From the NCBI GenBank assembly GCA_031399165.1, contig JANNOO010000005.1:111391-175390 (forward strand): a stretch of DNA of 64,000 nucleotides. Reading direction: 5' to 3'. Below are positions 1 to 7,285 of this stretch, piece by piece. The notes under the pieces were generated by a model that was given only the letters and a program-made list of their open reading frames with translations, was not told where the DNA came from and ran no database searches. This DNA is from JAKFWI01 sp031399165. Its GTDB lineage: Bacteria > Pseudomonadota > Alphaproteobacteria > Caulobacterales > Aquidulcibacteraceae. Both the position numbers and the translations under genes were made by a program. How positions within the stretch are numbered: the stretch's first letter is position 1; each line of letters opens with the position of its first letter.

Positions 1-44
1 AGCATGGCGCGGCGATCATCCGGCGTAAGGGGCAGGTAACGCAT
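1..44 (-). CDS. gcvPA: Glycine dehydrogenase (decarboxylating) subunit 1, N-terminal fragment
   Basis: Only the first 14 codons lie in the window (MRYLPLTPDDRRAM); the gene runs off the left edge. The start fits the usual opening of the split P-protein subunit 1. Its ATG overlaps the gcvH stop codon (TGATG), so the two are translationally coupled. P-protein is the PLP enzyme that decarboxylates glycine and passes the aminomethyl group to lipoyl-GcvH. The call rests on this short peptide plus its place after gcvT and gcvH. Confidence 0.8.
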   Translation of the reverse strand, partial: MRYLPLTPDDRRAM

Positions 45-415
45 CAGAGGCTCCCGACAAATTCTTTGTAGGCGGCTTCATCCATCAGCGCGGCAAGCTC
101 GCTCGCATCGCCGACTTTCAGCTTCACCATCCAGCCTTCGCCTTCCGGGCCTGAATTGACCAGCGCCGGATCGCTGCTCAGCGCGTCGTTCACCGCCACG
201 ATTGTACCGGAAATTGGCGCAAACACGTCGGACGCGGCTTTCGCCGATTCAACGACCGCCATCTCGCCGTCCTTACTCACCGCTTTGCCGGCGGCGGGCA
301 GTTCGACATAGACGATATCGCCCAATTGCTCGGCGGCATAAACCGAGATGCCGCATGTGGCCACATCGCCCTCGACGCGCACCCATTCATGTTCCCTAGT
401 GTATTTGATGGTCAC
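44..415 (-). CDS. gcvH: Glycine cleavage system H protein
   Basis: This 123-residue protein is the lipoyl carrier that shuttles the aminomethyl group between the P, T and L proteins of glycine cleavage. The lipoylation motif is visible as VVESAKAASD, with the acceptor lysine at about residue 59; many homologues have ESVKAASD. Length is normal for the family. Translation is taken from a GTG giving MTIKYTREHEWV, the standard N-terminus; longer versions in this frame would run back into gcvT. It lies 4 bp after gcvT and overlaps gcvPA, in a riboswitch-led operon. Confidence 0.96.
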   Translation of the reverse strand: MTIKYTREHEWVRVEGDVATCGISVYAAEQLGDIVYVELPAAGKAVSKDGEMAVVESAKAASDVFAPISGTIVAVNDALSSDPALVNSGPEGEGWMVKLKVGDASELAALMDEAAYKEFVGSL

Positions 416-419
416 GGAT

Positions 420-1577
420 TTAAGCCCCCTTGAAATAGCGATGCGGCACGAACGGCAGCGAAACGATTTCCGCTGCACGCGCCTGGCCGCGCACGATGAG
501 ATCGATCCTGGTTCCCGGCGCCGCATACGGCGCCTCGACATAGCCCATGGAAATCGGCGCATTCAGCGTCGGCGAAAAACCGCCGCTGGTGACAATTCCG
601 ACCTTGTGACCGCCCACCTGAATTTCGGTGTTGTCCCGCGCCGGCGCGCGATCGGCTGGTCGAACGCCAACACGCTTGATCTTCGGCCCTTCGGCCAGTT
701 CCGAAAGAATGCGCTTCGCGCCCGGAAAATCCCCGGCGGCGCGGCGGCGTTTCTGGATCGTCCACGCCAGATCGGCTTCTATCGGCGAAATCGTTTCGCC
801 CAGTTCGTGGCCGTAAAGGCAGAGCCCTGCTTCAAGCCGCAGCGTATCGCGCGCGCCGAGCCCGATCGGTTTCACCTCCGGCTGATCGAGCAGAAATTGC
901 GCGAGCTTTTCGGCGACCGCGGGTGGGATCAGCAATTCATAGCCGTCCTCGCCGGTATAGCCGCTGCGCGCGACGACGCCGTTTTCGCCGAATATCTGCC
1001 CGCGCCATGTATGCATGAACGAAACCTGCGACAGTTCCGGCGCGATACGCGCAATCACGGTGACGGCTTTGGGGCCTTGCAGCGCAAGCAATATCTGATC
1101 GTCTGCGCGCTCCAGCTCCGCTTCGTTGCCGGCCGCATGCGCAAGCAGGCGGAAATCCTGCTCCTTCATACCCGCATTGACGACAATGTAGAGCGCGCCC
1201 TGAAACGCCGGCGCGAAGGGACGTGCGATCATCAGATCGTCGAGTACGCCGCCGCTTTCGTTCAGCAGAACCGTGTAGCGAATCTGCCCGGGTTTCAGCC
1301 CTTGGATATCGGCCGGTACAAGTTTTTCGACGAGCGCCGCGACGCGCTTGTGCGCCTCATCGCCGCCGCCAATTCCTTCGTTCAGCCTAAGAAAGCATGG
1401 CCCCATATGCGAAACATCGAACAATCCGGCGTTCGTGCGCGTCCAGTTATGTTCGGCGATCAGGCCCTCATACTGAACGGGCATGTCATAGCCGGAGAAG
1501 GGCGCGAATTTCGCGCCGAGGCTGCGATGCAGCCCATCCAGCGGCAATGTCAGAAGCGGAGAATCGGAACTGTCCAA
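420..1577 (-). CDS. gcvT: Aminomethyltransferase (glycine cleavage T protein)
   Basis: T protein transfers the methylene group from lipoyl-GcvH to tetrahydrofolate, releasing ammonia. The 385-residue product has the conserved opening GAKFAPFSGYDMPVQYEG, the FDVSHMG motif near residue 54, and a C-terminal GCV_T_C-type domain. The frame is open further upstream, but that part is the glycine riboswitch, so I place the start at a TTG at 1577 (MDSSDSPLLTLPLDGLH), about 8 nt after a purine-rich GCGAGG. The start codon is inferred; family membership is clear. It is the first gene of gcvT-gcvH-gcvPA. Confidence 0.95.
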   Translation of the reverse strand: MDSSDSPLLTLPLDGLHRSLGAKFAPFSGYDMPVQYEGLIAEHNWTRTNAGLFDVSHMGPCFLRLNEGIGGGDEAHKRVAALVEKLVPADIQGLKPGQIRYTVLLNESGGVLDDLMIARPFAPAFQGALYIVVNAGMKEQDFRLLAHAAGNEAELERADDQILLALQGPKAVTVIARIAPELSQVSFMHTWRGQIFGENGVVARSGYTGEDGYELLIPPAVAEKLAQFLLDQPEVKPIGLGARDTLRLEAGLCLYGHELGETISPIEADLAWTIQKRRRAAGDFPGAKRILSELAEGPKIKRVGVRPADRAPARDNTEIQVGGHKVGIVTSGGFSPTLNAPISMGYVEAPYAAPGTRIDLIVRGQARAAEIVSLPFVPHRYFKGA

Positions 1578-1593
1578 CGGGTACGCCTCGCCC

Positions 1594-1608
1594 GGCGCAA
1601 AACGCGCC
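1594..1608 (-). promoter_or_regulatory. Hairpin between glycine riboswitch and gcvT start
   Basis: Read on the minus strand, GGCGC-GTTTT-GCGCC forms a 5-bp stem right after the second aptamer and just before the purine-rich site used for gcvT. Its position fits an expression platform acting on translation initiation. No run of U follows, so it is not a simple intrinsic terminator. The regulatory role is inferred. Confidence 0.4.
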
Positions 1609-1610
1609 GT

Positions 1611-1810
1611 CAGGCCCCCGCTGTCCTTGGCGCCTGAAAGATTCACGAACGCCCACCCTCCTTGAGAAGAAGGCAGGCCCCGCTTACTTCGTCGGCGGCT
1701 GCATTCCTGCAGCGCTTTCCAGCGTGTTACTCCCCCCGCGGTCCTTTTCCCTGAGCGTTTCCGGGGCGGTTGCGCCTTCGGGGCCGGGCAGAACCCGGAC
1801 TCTCCCGCGG
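1611..1810 (-). promoter_or_regulatory. Tandem glycine riboswitch
   Basis: Two consecutive glycine aptamers can be read on the minus strand between argS and gcvT. The first has GGGAGAG, then CCCCGAAGGCGCAA, then CGCTCAGGGAAAAGGACCG (about 1810-1737). The second has GGGGGAGTAAC, then CCGACGAAGTAAGC, then TCTTTCAGGCGCCAAGGACAG (about 1736-1611). These are the family's conserved core elements (GGAGAG, CCGAAG..GCAA, CUCAGGNNAAGGAC). Glycine binding switches on gcv expression in this class, which matches the downstream operon. Confidence 0.93.
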
Positions 1811-1824
1811 GGTTCAATCGGGCG

Positions 1825-1853
1825 GACCTTGGCCGATCCGGGAAGCGAGTCAA
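1825..1853 (-). promoter_or_regulatory. Candidate promoter of the gcv operon
   Basis: On the minus strand TTGACT (1853-1848) matches five of six -35 bases. A 17-nt spacer leads to AAGGTC (1830-1825), a poor -10. Initiation from it would begin near 1818, just before the first riboswitch aptamer, which is why it is listed. The weak -10 keeps confidence low. Confidence 0.35.
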
Positions 1854-1886
1854 GGCGAGGGCTCATCCCGGCCTGAGGAAGACCGC

Positions 1887-3653
1887 CTACATGCGCTCCG
1901 GCGCCGCAATCCCCAGCAGGTCCAGGCCGATTTCAAGCTGCTTCAGCGTCGCCTGCGCCAAGGCCAGACGCGAGCCGCGCACGGCGTCGTCCTTTTCTGA
2001 AAGGATCGGGCATTGATCGTAGAAGGCGGAGAATTTCTGGCTCAGCGCATAGACATGCTCGGCCAGAAAATGCGGCGCTCGGCGGTCATAGGAAGCGGCC
2101 AGCGCGCCCTCGAACGCATCGAGCGCCAGGGTCAACGCACGCTCGGCTGGCGCGGCGATCGTGATCGGCCCGGCGGCCACGCGCTGATCGGCCGCTTTGC
2201 GCAGGATCGATTTGATCCGTACACATGCATAGAGGAGGTATGGCCCGGTCTTGCCCTCAAAGCTCATGAAGCGGTCGAGATCGAAGACGTAGGACGTGCC
2301 GCGGAAATTGCTGAGGTCAGCGAACTTGATCGCCGCTACGGCAACCTTTTCCGCTACGTCCTCGAACTCCTCGGGCGAAAAGTTCGTGCCGATATCGGCT
2401 TCTTGCAGGCGCGTACGCGCCTTTTCCCGCGCCTGCCCAATCAGATCGTTGAGCTTCAGCACGCCGCCGGCGCGCGTCTTGAACGGCTTGCCGTCCACGC
2501 CATTCATCGTGCCGAATCCGATATGCTCCAGCTTCTCGCGCGGAATGTATTTGGCCTTGGCAGCCGCGCGGAACACCTGCTCGAAATGGTCCGCTTGCCG
2601 TTGGTCCACGACGTAGAGGACAAGGTCCGGATGAAAGTCGCGCACACGCTGCACAATGGTGGCCAGATCGGTCGTGCCGTACATGGCCGACCCATCTCTG
2701 GAGATGATCAGTAGCGGATCGGGGCTTTCAGCAACGACGACACTGCCGTCGTCCAGCTTCTTTTTCTTCGTCTCACCCGGCGCGGCCACGCGAACGATGC
2801 GCGCGCCCTGGTCTTCTTCAAGCAGACCTTTGGTTTCCAGGTCCACGACCATTTCCGGGATCAGGGGGTCGGCATCACTTTCGCCAAGCCAGAGATCGAA
2901 ACTGACGCCAAGCGCCGCAAATTCGCGCTTCAGAGTCGCCATCGTGACATCGCGCATGACGCGCCAGATCGCGCGATAGGCTGGGTCGCCCGCCTGTAAT
3001 TTCGCCGTCGCCTTGCGCGCCAAATCGCGGAAAGAAGGGTCTTCCTTCGCGCGCGACGCTGCCTGCGGATAAATCTCCTCCAGCAAGTCCAGCGTGATCG
3101 CGCTTTTCACAGCCTCGCTTTCGACGCTTCCGAACCGCTCTTCCAGTGAGACGATCAGGAGACCCATCTGGAAGCCCCAATCGCCGAAATGCGCATCGCC
3201 CCAGACCATGTCGCCGCGAAAACGGAACAGGCGCTTGACGCTCTCGCCGATGATCGAAGAACGCAGATGGCCGACATGCATCGCCTTAGCGACATTCGGC
3301 CCGGCGTAATCGATAATTACCCTGCGCGGCGTGACCACTTCAGCGCCGGCGCGCGCATCATTGGCGATCGCTTGTGCGCGCGCAGCAAGGGCCGCGCCGT
3401 CAACGGTTAGATTGATGAACCCCGGCCCCGCGATTTCGGTGTTCGCGATCCCCGCCACACCAGCCAGACGCGCGGCGACATCCTCGGCGATCGCGCGCGG
3501 CGGTTTGCCCGCACCCTTCGCGGCCTGCATCGCGCCATTGCACTGGAAATCGGCGACCTCCGACGCGCGCACCTGCCCGAGCGCGGGATCAAGGCCCGCG
3601 GCGCCAAACGCTTCGCCAACGGCGCGCGAAAGATGCGTTGCAAGATCGGGCAT
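1887..3653 (-). CDS. argS: Arginyl-tRNA synthetase
   Basis: This class I aminoacyl-tRNA synthetase of 588 residues charges tRNA-Arg. The HIGH-type ATP-binding motif appears as AKAMHVGHLRSSIIG around residues 123-136, preceded by the N-terminal additional domain. The C-terminal anticodon-binding DALR domain ends in LLGIAAPERM. As in most ArgRS, a canonical KMSKS is not obvious; FKTRAGGVLKL occupies that part of the fold. Length and start are typical. It is transcribed in the same direction as the gcv operon, whose riboswitch begins 76 bp downstream of its stop. Confidence 0.97.
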   Translation of the reverse strand: MPDLATHLSRAVGEAFGAAGLDPALGQVRASEVADFQCNGAMQAAKGAGKPPRAIAEDVAARLAGVAGIANTEIAGPGFINLTVDGAALAARAQAIANDARAGAEVVTPRRVIIDYAGPNVAKAMHVGHLRSSIIGESVKRLFRFRGDMVWGDAHFGDWGFQMGLLIVSLEERFGSVESEAVKSAITLDLLEEIYPQAASRAKEDPSFRDLARKATAKLQAGDPAYRAIWRVMRDVTMATLKREFAALGVSFDLWLGESDADPLIPEMVVDLETKGLLEEDQGARIVRVAAPGETKKKKLDDGSVVVAESPDPLLIISRDGSAMYGTTDLATIVQRVRDFHPDLVLYVVDQRQADHFEQVFRAAAKAKYIPREKLEHIGFGTMNGVDGKPFKTRAGGVLKLNDLIGQAREKARTRLQEADIGTNFSPEEFEDVAEKVAVAAIKFADLSNFRGTSYVFDLDRFMSFEGKTGPYLLYACVRIKSILRKAADQRVAAGPITIAAPAERALTLALDAFEGALAASYDRRAPHFLAEHVYALSQKFSAFYDQCPILSEKDDAVRGSRLALAQATLKQLEIGLDLLGIAAPERM

Positions 3654-3692
3654 CGGCCCGTTTAGCCTCTGGCTGGGAAGCGTGAAAAGGGC

Positions 3693-4343
3693 TTAGCCGC
3701 CCGCGCCGCTGCGGAAACGCTTGCCGTCGCGGTTGAAGGCGAGTTGCTCCGGCGTCACGTCGAAGCCGACCAGGATTTCGAAGTTCACCCCGGACGTCTC
3801 GGGATTGGCGCGTGGAATGGTGATTTTCTTTATTTCCTGGGAAAGCTCAGTCCGGTCGCTGCCGGCGAAATCAACCTCCACCTCGTAATATTGCTTGAAG
3901 ATCGGCGCGACGTCGCGGCGCGCCACGGCTACCCAATAGCGATAGGTGTGCCGGTCAGCGCCTGCCGCCGGGCCACGGCCGAACGCCATGTTCACCGTCA
4001 GGTTCATCGTGATCGGATCGGCGCCGACATAACGGCAAAGGCCGCTCACGCCCCGCATCTCGCCGGTGAAGCCGACATTGGAGAGGCGCTCCTCGGGCCC
4101 CTTGAACTCGACCATGCGCGACGCGTCGTAAAGCACGCCCATCAGTGGACAGGGGCCGGCATTCAGATCTTTCGGCGGTCTAAGCCCAGGCGGCACACCG
4201 CCAGGGGGCCCTCCCGGAGGACCTCCACCCGGGCCGCCGCCACCGGGCCCTTGGGCTTCGGCAAACACGCCCGCGCTCAGCGTCAGCGCGAAGCATGCGA
4301 TAGCCGCCCCCCGAGCCCAAGACCGCATTTTCCCGACCGCCAT
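3693..4343 (-). CDS. Secreted hypothetical protein with Gly/Pro-rich linker
   Basis: The 216-residue product has a Sec-type signal peptide (about residues 1-30, cleaved near FAEAQG), then a low-complexity Gly-Pro linker (residues 31-56), then a globular part of about 155 residues with two cysteines early on (GPCPLMG and SGLCRYVG). That spacing would suit one disulfide in the periplasm. I do not recognise a catalytic motif or named family. An internal ATG five codons in is an alternative start. It sits 39 bp upstream of argS on the same strand and diverges from ispH, but no function follows from that. Confidence 0.75.
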   Translation of the reverse strand: MAVGKMRSWARGAAIACFALTLSAGVFAEAQGPGGGGPGGGPPGGPPGGVPPGLRPPKDLNAGPCPLMGVLYDASRMVEFKGPEERLSNVGFTGEMRGVSGLCRYVGADPITMNLTVNMAFGRGPAAGADRHTYRYWVAVARRDVAPIFKQYYEVEVDFAGSDRTELSQEIKKITIPRANPETSGVNFEILVGFDVTPEQLAFNRDGKRFRSGAGG

Positions 4344-4363
4344 TCAAGAGCCTCACTGGTAAA

Positions 4364-5419
4364 ATGGACGAAAAGCCTGATAAGCGATCTGATTACAGGC
4401 CACCCGCCGCCGCCGCAACGTCGCGCAGCAATAACATGACCGCCTCCGCCACACCCAATGCCCCTGCCGCACTGGCCGCCAAGCGGGCGATGACCGTGCT
4501 TCTGGCCGCGCCTCGTGGCTTTTGTGCGGGCGTGGACCGGGCGATCCTGATCGTGGAGGCGGCGCTCGCGAAATGGGGGCCGCCGGTCTATGTGCGCCAT
4601 GAGATCGTCCATAACCGCCATGTGGTGGAGCGCCTGAAGCGCCTGGGGGCGGTGTTCGTGGAGGAGCTTGATCAGTGCCCTGCTGACCGCCCGGTCGTGT
4701 TCTCGGCCCACGGCGTGCCCAAGGCGGTGCCCGCGGAGGCGCGCGACCGGCAGATGATCTATGTCGACGCCACCTGCCCGCTGGTGTCCAAGGTCCACGG
4801 CGACGCCGAGCGCCATTGGAAAGCCGGGCGTAAGATCGTGCTGATCGGCCACCAGGGCCATCCCGAAGTCATTGGCACGGTCGGCCAATTGCCCGACGGC
4901 GCGATCCTGCTCGTGGAAAAACCGGCGGACGTGGCGGCGCTTCCCGATTTCCGGCCTACGGAACTGGCCTATGTCACCCAAACAACTCTGTCGGTGGACG
5001 ACACCGCCGAGATCGTCGCGACGCTGCGCCAGCGCTTCCCGCTGATCGCCGGGCCGCACAAGGAAGACATCTGCTACGCCACCACCAACCGGCAGGATGC
5101 GGTAAAGGCCCTCGCCGCGCGCGCCGAGCTTGTGCTGGTGATCGGGGCGGAGAATTCTTCCAACTCGGTGCGGCTGCGCGAAGTGGCGCTGCGCGCCGGC
5201 GCACGCGACGCGCGGCTGATTGCTTCGGTCGAAGATGTCGAGAGCGAATGGTTCGACGGTGTCGAAACCGTAGGCATCACCGCTGGGGCCTCCGCGCCGG
5301 AATATCTGGTCGAAGAGCTGATCGCCCGGATCGGCGCGCATTATGACGCCCATGTCGAGGAAGTGCGCGTGATCGACGAGCACGTCTCGTTCAAACTGCC
5401 GCGCATCCTGGCGGGCTGA
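4364..5419 (+). CDS. ispH: 4-hydroxy-3-methylbut-2-enyl diphosphate reductase
   Basis: IspH (LytB) is the last enzyme of the MEP isoprenoid pathway, making IPP and DMAPP with a [4Fe-4S] cluster. The three cluster cysteines are in PRGFCAGVDRA, DATCPLVSK and DICYATTNRQ. The substrate-binding histidines appear in RHEIVHNRH and FSAHGVPK, and the ENSSNS signature is present. The product is 351 residues from 4364, about 40 longer at the N-terminus than the core. An ATG at 4436 (MTASATPNAP) is an equally credible start. Neither has a strong ribosome binding site. thrB follows 17 bp later. Confidence 0.96.
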   Translation: MDEKPDKRSDYRPPAAAATSRSNNMTASATPNAPAALAAKRAMTVLLAAPRGFCAGVDRAILIVEAALAKWGPPVYVRHEIVHNRHVVERLKRLGAVFVEELDQCPADRPVVFSAHGVPKAVPAEARDRQMIYVDATCPLVSKVHGDAERHWKAGRKIVLIGHQGHPEVIGTVGQLPDGAILLVEKPADVAALPDFRPTELAYVTQTTLSVDDTAEIVATLRQRFPLIAGPHKEDICYATTNRQDAVKALAARAELVLVIGAENSSNSVRLREVALRAGARDARLIASVEDVESEWFDGVETVGITAGASAPEYLVEELIARIGAHYDAHVEEVRVIDEHVSFKLPRILAG

Positions 5420-5436
5420 CTCGTTGGTGAATTGAC

Positions 5437-6393
5437 TTGGCCGTCTACACCGACCTGACCGACGAGGAATTGAGCGGCCTGCTGGCGCTCTACGATCTCG
5501 GCAATCCGCTCTCGTTCAAGGGCATCGCGGAAGGCGTGGAGAATTCCAACTTCCTGCTCGAAACCGAGACCGGCCGCTTCATCCTGACGATCTACGAAAA
5601 GCGCGTCGCGCGCGCCGATCTGCCGTTCTTTATGGCGATGATGGAACACCTCGCCGAACGCGGCTTTCCCGCGCCGCGCCCGATGCATACGCGCGCTGGC
5701 GAAGCGCTGGCTGAAGTACGCGGCAAGGCCTGCGCGATCATCACGTTCCTCAATGGCCTTTCGCCAAAAAAACCCTCAGCAGCGCAATGCCGCGCGGCAG
5801 GGGAGGCCCTCGCGCGCATGCACAAGGCGCTGGCAGATTTTACAGGCGCGCGCGGCAACTCGCTCGGTCACGATGCTTGGGCGCCGCTGATCGAGCCACG
5901 TCTTGCGCTGGCTGAAGATTTGCGTCCCGGCCTGCGCGACGCGATCAGCGCCGATCTGCTCTCCATTTCTTCATGGCCTGATAATCTGCCGCGCGGCGTG
6001 ATCCACGCCGATCTGTTTCCCGACAACATGCTGTTCATCGGCGAGGAGATCGGCGGCGCGATCGATTTCTATTTCGCCTGCACCGATTTTCTCGCCTACG
6101 ATCTCGCCGTGTGCCTGAATGCGTGGTGCTTTGAAGACCGCGGCGCGTTTAACATCACGAAGGGTCAGGCGATGATTGGGGGGTATGAAAAAGTACGCGC
6201 GCTAAGCCCCGAAGAACGCGCCGCTCTGCCAACGCTCGCACGCGGCGCCGCGCTACGCTTCTTCGCAACACGCCTGCACGACTGGACCGAAACGCCAGCG
6301 GGCGCACTCGTGCGCCCGAAAGACCCGTTGGAATACGCCGACAAACTGGAATTTCACCGGCGTGCGAAAAGCGCCGCAGATTATGGCGCGTAA
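5437..6393 (+). CDS. thrB: Homoserine kinase (APH-fold type)
   Basis: This 318-residue protein belongs to the ThrB type with the aminoglycoside-phosphotransferase fold rather than GHMP kinase. It phosphorylates homoserine on the way to threonine. The catalytic loop reads GVIHADLFPDNMLF (HxD....N) and the metal-binding aspartate is in GAIDFYFACTD. The start is a TTG giving MAVYTDLTDEEL, the usual N-terminus. It follows ispH by 17 bp, a pairing I recall as common in alphaproteobacteria. thrC lies elsewhere in the window (13127-14542). Confidence 0.95.
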   Translation: MAVYTDLTDEELSGLLALYDLGNPLSFKGIAEGVENSNFLLETETGRFILTIYEKRVARADLPFFMAMMEHLAERGFPAPRPMHTRAGEALAEVRGKACAIITFLNGLSPKKPSAAQCRAAGEALARMHKALADFTGARGNSLGHDAWAPLIEPRLALAEDLRPGLRDAISADLLSISSWPDNLPRGVIHADLFPDNMLFIGEEIGGAIDFYFACTDFLAYDLAVCLNAWCFEDRGAFNITKGQAMIGGYEKVRALSPEERAALPTLARGAALRFFATRLHDWTETPAGALVRPKDPLEYADKLEFHRRAKSAADYGA

Positions 6394-6403
6394 TCTCCAC
6401 CGC

Positions 6404-6535
6404 CGTCATTCCGGGGCCGCCAAAGGCGGAACCCGGAATCCCGCCAGCGCCGCAGGCGCTTCCTGCGCAACGTGGAAAAGCGGCCTAACGGCCGCGCCTG
6501 GATTCCAGATCGCGCTCCGCGCGTCTGGAATGTCG
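6404..6535. repeat. Palindromic intergenic repeat, family A, copy 1
   Basis: This ~132-bp element opens with CGTCATTCCGG and closes with an imperfect inverted match (CTGGAATGTCG). Inside are GGAACCCGGAATCCCGCCAGC and GGCCGCGCCTGGATTCC. A second copy with the same block order is at 22567-22697. It has no coding potential. It resembles the short inverted-repeat intergenic elements (MITE or REP-like) frequent in proteobacteria. Confidence 0.85.
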
Positions 6536-6569
6536 CAGAGGATGTCTTTTGTTTGGAGCACTGCGGCGT

Positions 6570-6839
6570 ATGGCACTTAAACGCACCATTAAAGTAGCGC
6601 TGCTTGCATCATGTCTCGGTGGCGCTCTCGCCTTCACCATTCTCGGTGGCGCTTCTGACGTTAGGGTGGACGTTGGGGGCGGCGAGGCTGTCGTTTTTCC
6701 GCTTTGGTTATGGGCGTGCTTTGGCGCGATTGCGGGCGTCTTATTTATGACGCCCTTGGTGCTAGTCTTCTGGCTCATCCGCCGCTCCGATCGCAATCCG
6801 CCGAATCCCGCTAAGCGCACCCGATGGCCCACCCCATGA
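6570..6839 (+). CDS. Small membrane protein of unknown function
   Basis: This 89-residue protein has two predicted membrane segments, roughly residues 8-28 and 46-70, and a basic tail. The start ATG at 6570 (MALKRTIKVALLASC) follows a GGAG about 11 nt upstream. The stop overlaps the rnhA start as ATGA, which supports translation as an operon with rnhA. The gene comes right after a family A repeat. I recognise no named family; it could be a weakly conserved or spurious gene, but the overlap and hydrophobic pattern favour a real one. Confidence 0.6.
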   Translation: MALKRTIKVALLASCLGGALAFTILGGASDVRVDVGGGEAVVFPLWLWACFGAIAGVLFMTPLVLVFWLIRRSDRNPPNPAKRTRWPTP

Positions 6840-7279
6840 CCAAAACCATCGACATCTGGACTGACGGCGCGTGCAGCGGCAATCCCGGGCCCGGCGGCTG
6901 GGGCGCGATCCTGGTTTATGGCGATCACGAGAAGGAACTCTCCGGCGGTGAAACGCCAACGACCAACAACCGCATGGAAATGCTTGGCGCGATTTCCGCG
7001 ATCGAAGCGATCAAGGAGCCGGGCGCAATTATCCGCCTGCACACCGACAGCCAGTACGTAAAGAACGGCATCACGCAATGGATGAAAAAGTGGAAAGCCA
7101 ACGGCTGGAAAACCGCTGACCGAAAGCCAGTCGCCAACGTAGATTTGTGGCTGCGCCTTGAAGCTGCGTGCGCATCGCACAACATCGAATGGCGCTGGGT
7201 CAAAGGCCATGCTGGCGACGAAATGAACGAACGCGCCGATGTGCTCGCGCGCAATGCGATCAAGGCGTTGAAGCGCTGA
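6836..7279 (+). CDS. rnhA: Ribonuclease HI
   Basis: This enzyme cleaves the RNA strand of RNA-DNA hybrids in replication and R-loop removal. The acidic catalytic residues are visible: D in IDIWTDGACSGNPGPGGWG, E in NNRMEMLGAI, D in LHTDSQYVKNGI, and D in GDEMNERADVLARN with the preceding GHAGD histidine. It has 147 residues from the ATG at 6836, which forms an ATGA overlap with the previous gene; an ATG at 6824 would add four residues. Length is normal for a type I single-domain enzyme. Confidence 0.95.
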   Translation: MTKTIDIWTDGACSGNPGPGGWGAILVYGDHEKELSGGETPTTNNRMEMLGAISAIEAIKEPGAIIRLHTDSQYVKNGITQWMKKWKANGWKTADRKPVANVDLWLRLEAACASHNIEWRWVKGHAGDEMNERADVLARNAIKALKR

Positions 7280-7285
7280 CTCGCC

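Noticed and set aside
348..1637. Long plus-strand open frame opposite gcvT and gcvH
   Set aside because: It is antisense to well-conserved genes; its Arg/His-rich text is the usual shadow of high-GC coding DNA.
1684..1866. Short coding frame upstream of gcvT
   Set aside because: This is the glycine riboswitch aptamer region, so the peptide reading is incidental.
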